A DNA stretch of 64,000 bases from Microbulbifer marinus (GTDB lineage: Bacteria > Pseudomonadota > Gammaproteobacteria > Pseudomonadales > Cellvibrionaceae): assembly GCF_900107725.1 (NCBI RefSeq), contig NZ_FNQO01000001.1:984458-1048457 (forward strand), given 5' to 3'. Below are positions 18,071 through 26,755 of this stretch, one piece after another. Every line of letters starts with the position of its first letter. Position 1 is the first letter of the stretch. Made by a program: the position numbers and the translations under genes. The notes beneath the pieces are model-generated. The model was given only the letters and a program-made list of their open reading frames with translations, was not told the DNA's origin and made no database searches.

Positions 18071-18397
18071 GGGGTAACTCCTTGTAACGCTGAAAAGCTC
18101 CTTCGCCGCATTCGCGGTTACTTCCAGTATAGGCAGGCATTTTCAAGCTGCAGTAATGCGTACCAATTAGACAGCGTAATTAAGGAAAGAATTTCCGACA
18201 CTAACTGAACAGGAAAAAAAAATGCCCGCCAAGTGGCGGGCCAGTTTTCTCGAACACACTTTCAGGAGGAGAGTATCAAGCGCGTTACGCGCTTAGATTA
18301 GGTATAGCAAAGGATTCCCCCCGCCTATCCCCCGCTGTCGCCTAAGGCATCCAATAGCGGAAACAATAAGCGCCGATGCGTTCACACATATTAGAAG
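18071..18397. other. 327-bp intergenic region between glutamine synthetase-like and ompW-like genes
   Basis: It holds the terminator of the glutamine synthetase-like gene (18214-18241) and, in the 140 bases nearest position 18070, an AT-rich stretch that should contain the ompW-like promoter. I see no gene. Confidence 0.5.
18214..18241 (-). terminator. Rho-independent terminator
   Basis: On the minus strand GCCCGCC-ACTT-GGCGGGC is followed by an A then nine T residues. It lies 157 bases beyond the stop of the gamma-glutamylputrescine synthetase-like gene and would end its transcript. Confidence 0.85.
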
Positions 18398-19783
18398 TCA
18401 CACTCGATACAGATAACTCTGGTATTCCACATCTGTTACCCGCGCGCCGATTTCGGCCAGCTCCTGTCGCTTCAATAAAAGGAACAGCTCGACGAAGCGG
18501 GGATCCAGATATTCCTGCCACAGCGGGCTCGCCTCGAAACGGTTGAGCGCGCCACTCCAGGTATTGAGCAGCTGCTCACTCTCCACCTGATAGGCGTCAC
18601 CTTCAACCGGCGCCGGTGGCTGCAGTTTGTTCTCGATACCGTGACAGACCCCAGTGAGGATTGCCGCCAACACCAGGTAGGGATTCACATCCGCGCCGGC
18701 GATGCGGTGCTCGATACGGCGCGCCGCCGGGTCGCTGGCGGGTATACGCAGCGTGGTCGTGCGGTTGTCGTACCCCCAGCACAGGTTGAGCGGCGCATGT
18801 GAGCTTTCCTGGAAACGGCGATAGGAATTGCTGTGCGGAGCAAAGAACGCCATAGCGTCGTTGGCCGTGGCCAGCATGCCGGCCGCAGCATAACGCAGCA
18901 GATCGGAACCCTCGTCACTGCCGTCATCGAATACATTTTTGCCGCTGTCGTCGATCAGGCTCAAGTGCACGTGCATGCCGTTACCGGCCTGATCACCGAA
19001 GGGCTTGGCCATAGTGCTGGCACGCAGGCCGTGGCTACGGGCCACGCCCTTGAGCAGCCGCTTGAACAGCAGGGTCTGGTCGGCGACTTGAACCGGGTCC
19101 GCACTGTGCAGCAGGTTGATTTCAAACTGTCCCGGTGCGCACTCGGACAGGACGGAATCGGCGGGAATCCCCTGCTCTTCGCAGGCCGCGCGCACATCGG
19201 CGAAAAAGTGCCGCTGCGCATCGAGTTCCGACAGGTCGTAGACATCGGTGGATGGGACCAGCTCGGTATCGTTGTCGCTGACCGGGCGCGGGCGTGCCAG
19301 GTGATCCACCTCTTCGCGCAGCAGGTAGAACTCGAGTTCGGTGGCACACACCGCCGTGTACCCCAGTTCCTTCAAGCGCGCGACAACGCCCTGCAACTGG
19401 GTACGAGGGTCCGCATACAGCGGCGACCCGTCCGGCTCGTGCAGCTGCATATGCAGTTGCGCCGTCTCCTCGCGGTGCCACGGCGCGCGACAGATGGGTG
19501 AAACCGGGATACAGACACCGTCACTGTCACCACTGGCATAAACCAGCGGGCTGTGTTCGATATCGCGCCCCCAGATATCCAGGCTGGCGGCACTGCGCGG
19601 CATCTGCAGGCTGCCCTTCAGCAGCTTCTCTGCAGAGTCTGCCGGCAACCACTTGCCGCGGGGAATGCCATTGATATCGAACGAAAACCCTTCAATCCAT
19701 TTGAGATCGGGATGCTCGTGCAGGAACTTGCGCGACTCTTCCAGCAATTCCGGTGGCGGGGTAAATTCTTTTTCTTGAGACAT
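18398..19783 (-). CDS. Glutamine synthetase family, gamma-glutamylputrescine synthetase type
   Basis: A 461-residue GS-fold ligase. Motifs: FSFDINGIPRGKWLP near the N-terminus, metal-site glutamates in CATELEFYLL and SECAPGQFEINLLHS, the ATP/glutamate-site GNGMHVHLSL, and RRFQESSHAPLNLCWGYDNRTTTLRIP followed by RRIEHRIAGADVNPYL. This pattern matches PuuA-type enzymes, which join glutamate to putrescine or other amines using ATP; ordinary ammonia-assimilating GlnA differs and carries an adenylylation loop. The ATG at 19783 follows AGG at good spacing. The gene follows the aminotransferase on the same strand, giving a polyamine catabolism pair. Confidence 0.88.
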   Translation of the reverse strand: MSQEKEFTPPPELLEESRKFLHEHPDLKWIEGFSFDINGIPRGKWLPADSAEKLLKGSLQMPRSAASLDIWGRDIEHSPLVYASGDSDGVCIPVSPICRAPWHREETAQLHMQLHEPDGSPLYADPRTQLQGVVARLKELGYTAVCATELEFYLLREEVDHLARPRPVSDNDTELVPSTDVYDLSELDAQRHFFADVRAACEEQGIPADSVLSECAPGQFEINLLHSADPVQVADQTLLFKRLLKGVARSHGLRASTMAKPFGDQAGNGMHVHLSLIDDSGKNVFDDGSDEGSDLLRYAAAGMLATANDAMAFFAPHSNSYRRFQESSHAPLNLCWGYDNRTTTLRIPASDPAARRIEHRIAGADVNPYLVLAAILTGVCHGIENKLQPPAPVEGDAYQVESEQLLNTWSGALNRFEASPLWQEYLDPRFVELFLLLKRQELAEIGARVTDVEYQSYLYRV

Positions 19784-19810
19784 ATATTGCCTGAGTGTTT
19801 TAAATCTGAC

Positions 19811-19839
19811 TGCGGGAGCGGCCGGTGGCCGCTCCCGCA
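19811..19839 (-). terminator. Stable intercistronic hairpin
   Basis: A 13-bp perfect stem (TGCGGGAGCGGCC / GGCCGCTCCCGCA) with a 3-base loop lies between the aminotransferase stop and the synthetase start. With no T tract it may be a processing or stabilising element, or a partial terminator that sets the ratio of the two products. Confidence 0.5.
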
Positions 19840-19864
19840 CAAGCCAAGTACAACGCTTGCGATA

Positions 19865-21214
19865 TTACGCCAACGCCTTGGCCGTGTCGTCCAGTGCGCG
19901 GCGCGCCTTTTCCACCAGCTCGTCCACCTGCTCAGTGGTGATGATCAGCGGCGGCGCGATAATCATCGTGTCACCGGTGGCGCGCATTACCAGGCCATTC
20001 TTGATGCTCATGTCACGGCAGACACCGCCGGCGGTACAGTCGTCATCGAAACGCGCGCGGCTGCCCTTGTCTTTCACCAGCTCCAGCGCGCCTACCAGAC
20101 CCAGACTGCGCGCCTCGCCGACAATCGGGTGATCCGCCAGCTCCGCCCAGCGCTTGGCCAGGTAGGGGCCGGTATTGTCGCGCACATTTTCAATGATCTT
20201 CTCGTTGCGCAGGATATTGATGGTCGCCAGGCCCGCCATACAGGCCGCCGGATGCGCAGAGTAAGTGTAACCGTGGGTGAATTCGCCCCCCTTGGCCTTG
20301 ATCACATCGGCCACCCGATCGCTGATCATGGTGCCGCCCAGCGGGAAATAGCCGTTGGTTACCGCCTTGGCAAAGGTCATCAGGTCCGGCTGCATACCGT
20401 AGTAGTCGGCACCGAACCACTCGCCGGTACGGCCGAAACCGAAGATCACTTCGTCCATGACCAGCAGGATGTCGTACTGATCCAGGACTTTCTTCACCTC
20501 CGGCCAGTAGGTTTCCGGGGGGATGATCACACCGCCGGCGCCCTGAATCGGCTCGGCGATAAAGGCCGCTACCTTCTCCGGGCCCAGCTCCTGAATTTTC
20601 TCATCCAGGCAGCGCGCGGCGTAGATGCCGAACTCTTCCGGAGACATATCACCGCCTTCAGCGAACCAGTAGGGCTGCTGAATGTGCTCGATGTAGTCCA
20701 GTGCCTGGAACTGCTTGTGCATGCCGCTCATGCCACCGAGGCTGGCGCCGCCAATGGTGGAACCGTGATAAGCATTCTTGCGGGAGATAATGATGCGTTT
20801 CTCCGGCTGCTCTTTCAGGTCCCAGTAGCGGCGAATGATACGCAGGTTGGTGTCGTTCGCCTCGGAGCCGGAGCCGGTGAAGAACACATTGTTCATGTGC
20901 GCCGGCGTCACTTCCGCCAGCGCATCAGCCAGCTCGATGGACGGAATGGTCGTGCACTGGAAGAAGCTGTTGTAGAACGGCAGTGTGTTCAGCTGCTCAT
21001 AAATCGCGTCGCTGATTTCCTTGCGGCTGTAACCCAGGTTACAGCACCAGAGCCCGGACATACCGTCGAGCATTTTTTGACCATCAATGTCGGTGATGTA
21101 GGCGCCCTCAGCGCTGGTAATCACCCGGGTCCCCTGCCTTCCCAGGTCGTGGAAATCGGTAAACGGGTGCAGCAGGTGCTCGCGGTCGTGTTGTTGCAGT
21201 TGACTCTTGTTCAT
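19865..21214 (-). CDS. Class III PLP aminotransferase, putrescine/diamine type
   Basis: A 449-residue fold-type I enzyme. Visible parts: HDLGRQGTRVITSAEGAYITD, GLWCCNLGYSRKEI, the PLP phosphate loop FFTGSGSEANDTNLR, AYHGSTIGGASLGG, the cofactor aspartate in ILLVMDEVIFGFGRTGEWFG and the Schiff-base lysine in LMTFAKAVTNGYFPLGG. It resembles the SpuC and omega-aminotransferase group, which moves the amino group of putrescine (or beta-alanine and related amines) to pyruvate or 2-oxoglutarate. GGAGCG precedes the ATG at 21214. Its position upstream of a PuuA-type synthetase and downstream of the cyanophycinase locus supports use of arginine-derived putrescine (inference). Confidence 0.88.
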   Translation of the reverse strand: MNKSQLQQHDREHLLHPFTDFHDLGRQGTRVITSAEGAYITDIDGQKMLDGMSGLWCCNLGYSRKEISDAIYEQLNTLPFYNSFFQCTTIPSIELADALAEVTPAHMNNVFFTGSGSEANDTNLRIIRRYWDLKEQPEKRIIISRKNAYHGSTIGGASLGGMSGMHKQFQALDYIEHIQQPYWFAEGGDMSPEEFGIYAARCLDEKIQELGPEKVAAFIAEPIQGAGGVIIPPETYWPEVKKVLDQYDILLVMDEVIFGFGRTGEWFGADYYGMQPDLMTFAKAVTNGYFPLGGTMISDRVADVIKAKGGEFTHGYTYSAHPAACMAGLATINILRNEKIIENVRDNTGPYLAKRWAELADHPIVGEARSLGLVGALELVKDKGSRARFDDDCTAGGVCRDMSIKNGLVMRATGDTMIIAPPLIITTEQVDELVEKARRALDDTAKALA

Positions 21215-21741
21215 ATCTCGCTCCTGGCTTGTAGATGAGATCCGCTCCACCGCTCTGGGCGGCGCGCCACCCATGACATGGGCCCTATCTCTCCAAAATC
21301 TGTTATTCGCCGGTCCCTGGCGCTCACCCTAAGGGCGCCGCTGGCGCCCAAATTTGCTCCCTGCAAATTTGTGATCACATTTTAGAGGTGACTGCGGCGA
21401 GAGCGCAAGATCTATCGATCCACAGGGACAACACTATAGTGAGGAGCCTTTCTATACCCCCCGAATCGCTGGGGCTCGGCATGGAAGGTGACTGTGAGGC
21501 TGCCGCCAGGGGTTACCAGGGCGGATCAGGAGTTACTGCGGATCTAGGAGATGATGGCATGGCCAGGCGAGGCTCTGGGACAGTGACGACGGCGCAGCGC
21601 CACTCTGCCTCGACCGCTGTAGCGGTGCCGGACGCAATAATGACGTCACAGTCTGGCCCGGCCTCGCGGAGCAAACGGGCCGCCGCGGCTACAGCGCTCG
21701 CCCCTCAATGGGCGGCCCGCGGACGTGTACTCAACAAAGTA
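21215..21741. other. 527-bp intergenic region rich in hairpins, no supported gene
   Basis: It separates the cyanophycinase stop from the aminotransferase start. It contains two back-to-back hairpins (21333-21349 and 21350-21370) and, next to the cyanophycinase stop, a 9-bp stem with a 26-base loop (CGGGCCGCC at 21676, GGCGGCCCG ending 21719). The one open frame (21388-21777, plus) has biased low-complexity composition and no family match. Confidence 0.5.
21333..21370 (-). repeat. Two contiguous perfect hairpins
   Basis: GGGCGCC-GCT-GGCGCCC (21333-21349) is immediately joined to AAATTTGC-TCCCT-GCAAATTT (21350-21370). They lie about 120-155 bases upstream of the aminotransferase start. The arrangement resembles an intergenic REP-like unit or an untranslated-leader structure. 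Confidence 0.5.
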
Positions 21742-23004
21742 TTACGGCTTGATTTGGACCGTTACCGGTTCCACTGACAGACGCACTTCGCCGATCGAAT
21801 ACTGATCCTTGGTCCCCGACCCATAGCGCCAGAAACCGCGACTCTCATCGGTCTGCACAAAGCGGAAGCGGACGCCCCGCCCCGTCTCATTGAATGCATA
21901 GCGACGCAGTTCCCGCGAATCGCTGTTATCGAGCAGGGAAAAACCCAGCAGCTGATCCAGACGCTGATTCGGGAGAGCGATACCTGCGCCCTGTTGCGGC
22001 TGGTAGGCAAATGCCTCGTTTCCAACCGTTGCACCACCCGCAGCGCGCAGGGCGCCCGTTTTCCAGTTGTAGCTGTCGCCGTTACTCAGCACTGACAGCC
22101 GTATACCGTCAACCCCAAAGTGCGACTTCTGTTTCGCGAAATTTGCCCGGCGCGCATCGAGCAGAATCAAGTTGCCCCGCCCCAGTACCTGCATTTCGCC
22201 GCTATTCCGATCGACCAATATCGCGGTGTCCTCATCGATACCGAAACCGCGCCGTTCCCCCTCCGGCAACGGCGGCGCCAGCGCCCGCACCAGGCGGCCG
22301 AGACGGCTCTTGCGATCGAAGTGCTGATCGACGATACCTGTCGGCATAAATCCGAGACCGGTTGCCAGTAAGAGCTGCCCGGACTCCTGTGACTGCATTC
22401 CCGTGTACCGCGCTGCCGGCGGCTGGGTCAGTGCGGAAAGGGAATCCCCGGCGGCGATCATTGTGCCACTCATGATGGCCGCGCCGGCGCTGGTACCACC
22501 TACAATTGCACCCCGCTCCAGCTGCCGGCGAATCGCGGCCAACAACGGGGTATCACTGCCGTCGGCGTCCAGAAGCGTGTTCGTGATACGCGTTTGGTCG
22601 CCACCGACAAACCAGACTCCGCCGACCCTCTCCATTTGCTCGACCAGGGCGCGATCGTAGGCTCCACGCCGCCAGCGACTCTCGTCTTCCGGCGTCTCCG
22701 GATCATCCTTTACCGCCACCGGCAGAACATGCACCTGACCGGCAAAGCCGTAGAGCCGCATATCCTGCCGAAAGGCTTCGGCGTAGTGAGCCGGCCGCCC
22801 CGATGCAGCAGGCACAATGGCGACATCGGGGAACGCGGCGGGTATCGAGGCAATGAACTCGCGATAAACTGTCGCATTGTCGCTGCGCAATGCGCCGCCG
22901 ACGATCATCAGCTTTCCGCGGTCTGCAGCCAGGGCATGACTTGCGACCAGTCCGAGCAAAAGAGTAATGAGAGTTCGGCTAAATCCGTAAATACCAAAGC
23001 GCAT
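21742..23004 (-). CDS. Exported cyanophycinase (peptidase family S51)
   Basis: A 420-residue protein with a signal peptide (1-26, ends ALA). The S51 core reads GKLMIVGGALR, then WFVGGDQTRI, the nucleophile elbow GGTSAGAA (Ser172), VDQHFDRKSRLGRL (His228) and GFGIDEDTAILVD (Glu258), matching the Ser-His-Glu triad of cyanophycinase. Cyanophycinases release beta-Asp-Arg dipeptides from cyanophycin. About 130 residues follow the core, as in secreted CphE-type enzymes. It starts 2 bases after the regulator's stop (TAA-CT-ATG), so the two are coupled. I start at 23004 because the upstream 50 codons lie within the regulator gene. Confidence 0.85.
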   Translation of the reverse strand: MRFGIYGFSRTLITLLLGLVASHALAADRGKLMIVGGALRSDNATVYREFIASIPAAFPDVAIVPAASGRPAHYAEAFRQDMRLYGFAGQVHVLPVAVKDDPETPEDESRWRRGAYDRALVEQMERVGGVWFVGGDQTRITNTLLDADGSDTPLLAAIRRQLERGAIVGGTSAGAAIMSGTMIAAGDSLSALTQPPAARYTGMQSQESGQLLLATGLGFMPTGIVDQHFDRKSRLGRLVRALAPPLPEGERRGFGIDEDTAILVDRNSGEMQVLGRGNLILLDARRANFAKQKSHFGVDGIRLSVLSNGDSYNWKTGALRAAGGATVGNEAFAYQPQQGAGIALPNQRLDQLLGFSLLDNSDSRELRRYAFNETGRGVRFRFVQTDESRGFWRYGSGTKDQYSIGEVRLSVEPVTVQIKP

Positions 23005-23006
23005 AG

Positions 23007-23945
23007 TTAACCTGCGTATAAATTCATATTTGTCGCCCCGGATGTTGAGGCTATTTCCGATATCGCCGTGAATTGCTGACGCTCGACGCGTGGCGGGCGA
23101 CCAAAGTGATTGCGAAAAGCACGACTGAAATGGGACGCCGAGCTGAAGCCACACCGGTTGCCGATCTCTTCAATACTGAAGTTGCTGTGATGCAGCATTT
23201 GCCTGGCGGCAGACAGGCGCAAATCAATATAAAAGCGCGCCGGTAACTGCCCGACGAGCCGCCGGAAAATTCGCTCGAGCTTTTTGCTGGTAACCCCGAG
23301 ATAAGTTGCGATCTCTGCGGTGGTCAACGGCTCTGTGACGTTGTTCCGCATCAGCATCTGGGCTTCCAACAAGATCGCGCGATCCTCAACTTCACTGCGT
23401 GACCTGGCACCATCAGCCCCGTCCTTCTCGCCAGGTTCGGAGAACAGCGCATTCAGCATGACGGCCACAGCGTCCTCATCGCTGCAGGTCCACAGCCGGC
23501 CATCGCGGGTAAACGCAAATGGGCTGAGCAAGAGTTGCGGATCCTGTCGTTGCAGCTCCGCGCGGAGTTCCATCGGCGCACTGCAGCGGCAACTAGCGAG
23601 TAGCCCGGCCTGCGCGAGCGCGATTACGCCGCTGCCGATGCCCATCAACTGCCCACTGCGCACGCCAATTCGTTGCAACAGCACGCGCTGACTCGGCTCG
23701 AGTCGCAGGCTCTGGCGCCCACCACAGACAACCAGGATGCGGCATGCCGGTACCGCCTGCTGCGGCAGCGATCGAGCCTGAATCTGCACGCCGTGTTCCG
23801 CAGGAACCATTTCTTCACGGAAACTGCAAATCAGCGGCGCACCTCCGCTAATGGCGGTGAAGCGCTCCGTCATTACTCCCAGGCTGGCCACGGAAAAGCC
23901 GGGCAGCAGCAGGATAACAACTGAGTTCGCGGCTGCCTGACTCAT
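23007..23945 (-). CDS. GlxA-type AraC regulator (DJ-1/PfpI-like sensor + AraC HTH)
   Basis: A 312-residue regulator. Residues 8-170 look like a class-I-amidotransferase-like sensor (VVILLLPGFSVASLGVMTERF, RILVVCGG, QLMGIGSGVIALAQAGLL). The nucleophilic Cys of true amidotransferases appears to be Ser in GIGSG, as expected for a ligand-binding role. Residues 200-295 form the double helix-turn-helix (TAEIATYLGVTSKKLERIFRRLVGQLPARFYIDLRLSAARQML, FSIEEIGNRCGFSSASHFSRAFRNHFGRPP). Relatives such as ArgR of Pseudomonas control arginine catabolism, which suits this locus. The ATG overlaps the isoaspartyl peptidase stop by 4 bases, and the cyanophycinase follows 2 bases later. Confidence 0.85.
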   Translation of the reverse strand: MSQAAANSVVILLLPGFSVASLGVMTERFTAISGGAPLICSFREEMVPAEHGVQIQARSLPQQAVPACRILVVCGGRQSLRLEPSQRVLLQRIGVRSGQLMGIGSGVIALAQAGLLASCRCSAPMELRAELQRQDPQLLLSPFAFTRDGRLWTCSDEDAVAVMLNALFSEPGEKDGADGARSRSEVEDRAILLEAQMLMRNNVTEPLTTAEIATYLGVTSKKLERIFRRLVGQLPARFYIDLRLSAARQMLHHSNFSIEEIGNRCGFSSASHFSRAFRNHFGRPPRVERQQFTAISEIASTSGATNMNLYAG

Positions 23946-25120
23946 GATCCGGCAAATGCCCCCGAGTAGCGGAGTCCGCCATCAAAATACTGCCACTCGC
24001 CCCGCGCCATCACGTGTCGAATCGAGAAGCTCTGCGGATCCACGACGATGAGATCGGCGTCCATTCCTGCAGCGATCCGGCCCTTTTGCCGCAATCCGAG
24101 CACGCCGGCCGGGTTGGCGGTTACCGCCTGCAGCGCCTTGACGAAATCAATGTTTTCCTCGCTGACAGCCCGCTGAAATTCCCCGAACAGACTGGACACG
24201 GAGCCCACCTCAATATCCTGCAAGCGACCCTTGTCACAGAAGTTCGTCATGGAGCCCTGGGCGTCCGATGAGAACGTAATACGATCTGCGGGGACACCGG
24301 CGTCCAGGACCGCCTTCAGCGCGGCACTCGCGCGCAGCTCACCAGTGGCTAGAATTTCCGGTGTGGTCGAAGTGGTAAAGTCGATGTATCCGCCGGCGCG
24401 GGCAAATGCCACTCCGTGCTCCAACAGAGCCTCGTCGCGATTGATATGGGTCGGGTAAAACTGGCTGATGGGGATGTCGGACGCCGCCACCGCATCGAAT
24501 AGCGGCTGCAGCCGCCCCGCACAACCGCCCACATGGATGCTGACTACACCACTCTTGCCACTTAGCAGCCCCGCCACCCGCGCATCGGATGCGACTCGCA
24601 CCAGCTCCTGAATTGAGGGCTGGGAAGAGCGATGATCGGAAATCGCCAGCTCGCCGACGCCGATAATATTGTCCACCAGCATAATATCGGTGCGAACACT
24701 GCCGGTCAGCGTGGTTACCGGGAACTGGTAGGAACCGCTGTGCATGTAACAACTGAGCCCCTGCGCATCCAGCGCACGGGCCTTGCCGTAGAGCTCATTC
24801 AATGTCCGGGTGGTGGCGTCGGTGCCGAGTACACCGACCAGCGTCGTAACACCGGAAGCAAAAGCCTCGCGAGGCTCCAGCTCCGGGGTGCGCGAGGCAA
24901 AGCCGCCCTCACCGCCCCCTCCACTGATATGCGCCAGAGAATCCACCAGGCCCGGCAGCAACCAGGCACCGTCAGCATCGATGACATCGCCGATTTCGGG
25001 CGGCAGCTCCAGGCCCTGATCGATCCGGGCTATCTTGTCGCCCGCTATGAGCACATCGCAGACACCAAGATCTCGCGGCGCAAACACATGGGCATTTTTT
25101 ATCAGGAAAATTTTTGACAT
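23942..25120 (-). CDS. Isoaspartyl dipeptidase (IadA/M38 family) with altered metal site
   Basis: A 392-residue amidohydrolase-fold enzyme expected to cut beta-Asp-X dipeptides, here most likely beta-Asp-Arg from cyanophycin. Substrate-site residues of IadA are kept: Glu71 in ISGGGGEGG, Tyr131 in SGSYQFP, Arg164 in ISDHRSS, Arg228 in PTHINRDE. Metal residues His196 (SIHVGG), His225 and Asp286 (SSDAQGS) are also present. However, the usual first HxH is S61-L62-A63-H64, so one His is Leu, and the carbamylated lysine region reads GVGELAISDHR with Glu instead. This may mark a subfamily with a Glu-bridged or mononuclear site. It lies 16 bases after the transporter gene and overlaps the regulator. 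Confidence 0.85.
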   Translation of the reverse strand: MSKIFLIKNAHVFAPRDLGVCDVLIAGDKIARIDQGLELPPEIGDVIDADGAWLLPGLVDSLAHISGGGGEGGFASRTPELEPREAFASGVTTLVGVLGTDATTRTLNELYGKARALDAQGLSCYMHSGSYQFPVTTLTGSVRTDIMLVDNIIGVGELAISDHRSSQPSIQELVRVASDARVAGLLSGKSGVVSIHVGGCAGRLQPLFDAVAASDIPISQFYPTHINRDEALLEHGVAFARAGGYIDFTTSTTPEILATGELRASAALKAVLDAGVPADRITFSSDAQGSMTNFCDKGRLQDIEVGSVSSLFGEFQRAVSEENIDFVKALQAVTANPAGVLGLRQKGRIAAGMDADLIVVDPQSFSIRHVMARGEWQYFDGGLRYSGAFAGS

Positions 25121-25136
25121 AGAGAATAATTACAAC

Positions 25137-26654
25137 TTAAAAACCACTGAATGCGGCGATGATCACCGCCAGAGACGCCAGCAGGAAGAGTCCGGCCTGC
25201 AGAGGCAAAACAAAACGTATCCAGATACCCCAGTCGAGGCGCGCGGCTCCCAGACACCCCATCAACGCTGCGGACGTGGGCACAACGATGTTGGTAAAGC
25301 CATCCCCGAGTTGAAATGCCAACACCGCAGTCTGGCGCGTGACGCCAACCACATCGCCGAGCGGCGCCATGATCGGCATGGTCAGTGCCGCCTGTCCGGA
25401 ACCGGAAGTAACGAAGAAATTGAAAACAGTCTGAAACAGCAACATAAACCAGGCAGACACAGCGCCGGAGACACCGGACAGAGATTCGCCGGCCCAATGG
25501 AGAATGGTGTTCAATACGCTGGCACCACTGGGATCATCACCGCCGAGTAACAGCACTATGCCTTTAGCGAAGGCCACCACCATCGCCGCAGGCAATAACT
25601 GCTGTGCTCCCTCTTTAAAGGCTGCCGCAGCTTTATTTGCTGTAAGACCGTTGAGGCCGAAAACAATGGCCACCACCGCAATGACAATGCCCATGGTAAA
25701 AAACTGGGTAGCAATTTCAGGGAGAAAATAGCTGCGCTCGACCACGCCCCAGATCATCCAGGCGATACCCGCCGCGAACAGCAGCAACACCCAACCATCT
25801 CCGCGCACCATGGTGCGTAGATGATCTGTCGACTGGCGCTTTTCGCGAAACACCGCATCCGACGTATAGGCTAGCGACGATTGCGGATACTGCTGCACGC
25901 GGCGCGCATAGAGTACAGTGAAGCCAGTGAGGAGAGCCGTGGCGATAAACCACAGCAGCATGCGTGGGCCACTTCCAGACATCAATGGCACATCAGCAAT
26001 TCCCTGGGCGATGCTTACCCCGAACGGATTCATCCATGAGGTGGCAAAGCCAACCTGAGTGGCAACGTAGGTCACCAACAGCGCGGTAATGCTGTCATAG
26101 CCCATCGACACCAGCAGCGGCACCAGAATCAAGGTGAAGGGGATCACCTCCTCCCCCATGCCAAACACCGCGCCGCCGACCGAAAACAGGCCGCACAAAA
26201 TAACCAGGTACAGGGAACCCGCCCGGCGGTTACGCGCAATGACCTGGAACAGCCCGCGCTCTACCGAACCGCTGGCAAAGATCAGTCCGAAGGCGCCGCC
26301 GGTAAGCAGAATAAATGCGAACACACCAATGGAAGCACCCCACTTGGAGCCTGACACCATCCCCTCGAAGGGGAAGTTCAGCAAGCCAATTTCTCCGCCT
26401 TCCGCGAACAGCGCCATTCCCTGTGGTGCCGCTGCAACCTGCCGGTAAGTGGCCGGGTCGATCACACTGCGCTCGACGCCATTGACCGTATTGACCACGG
26501 TGTCGAAGCTACCGGCGGGAATAAAAAAATTAAGTGCGAAGGCAAAGACCGCCACACACAGGAGAATCAGATAGGTATCAGGCATTGCCCACTTTGGCTC
26601 AGCGGCAATACTGCCGGATTCTTGCCGGTCAGCTCTGGGAGCAGTTGCTTGCAT
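25137..26654 (-). CDS. YfcC/ArcD-type inner-membrane amino-acid or dipeptide carrier
   Basis: A 505-residue integral membrane protein with about 12 hydrophobic segments starting at TYLILLCVAVFAFALNFFIPAG. Family landmarks include FAFILLTGGAFGLIFASGSVERGL, FSVGGAVFGMGEEVIPFTLILVPLL, GYDSITALLVTYVATQVGFATSWMNPF and the C-terminal FFVTSGSGQAALTMPIMAPLGD with LAFQLGDGFTNIVVPTSAALMG. The YfcC/DcuC group includes carriers for basic amino acids and dicarboxylates. In this locus, import of beta-Asp-Arg or arginine is the reasonable guess. It begins 101 bases after the TonB receptor stop and ends 16 bases before the isoaspartyl dipeptidase, so it likely heads or continues the operon. Confidence 0.85.
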   Translation of the reverse strand: MQATAPRADRQESGSIAAEPKWAMPDTYLILLCVAVFAFALNFFIPAGSFDTVVNTVNGVERSVIDPATYRQVAAAPQGMALFAEGGEIGLLNFPFEGMVSGSKWGASIGVFAFILLTGGAFGLIFASGSVERGLFQVIARNRRAGSLYLVILCGLFSVGGAVFGMGEEVIPFTLILVPLLVSMGYDSITALLVTYVATQVGFATSWMNPFGVSIAQGIADVPLMSGSGPRMLLWFIATALLTGFTVLYARRVQQYPQSSLAYTSDAVFREKRQSTDHLRTMVRGDGWVLLLFAAGIAWMIWGVVERSYFLPEIATQFFTMGIVIAVVAIVFGLNGLTANKAAAAFKEGAQQLLPAAMVVAFAKGIVLLLGGDDPSGASVLNTILHWAGESLSGVSGAVSAWFMLLFQTVFNFFVTSGSGQAALTMPIMAPLGDVVGVTRQTAVLAFQLGDGFTNIVVPTSAALMGCLGAARLDWGIWIRFVLPLQAGLFLLASLAVIIAAFSGF

Positions 26655-26755
26655 AGAAAATACACCCGTTTAAAAGTCTTTTTCGCTCTCGCGGTCACCG
26701 GGGGTACCCGCCGAACAGGAAATGCCCAGCGGATACCACCTGTCACTCATTCATA

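Noticed and set aside
19553..21238. 561-codon plus-strand open frame across the aminotransferase and synthetase genes
   Set aside because: It spans two unrelated conserved genes on the opposite strand, so it cannot be a real gene.
21388..21777. 129-codon plus-strand frame in the intergenic region
   Set aside because: Low-complexity Ala/Arg/Ser composition, no ribosome site, no recognisable domain, and it overlaps the cyanophycinase end.
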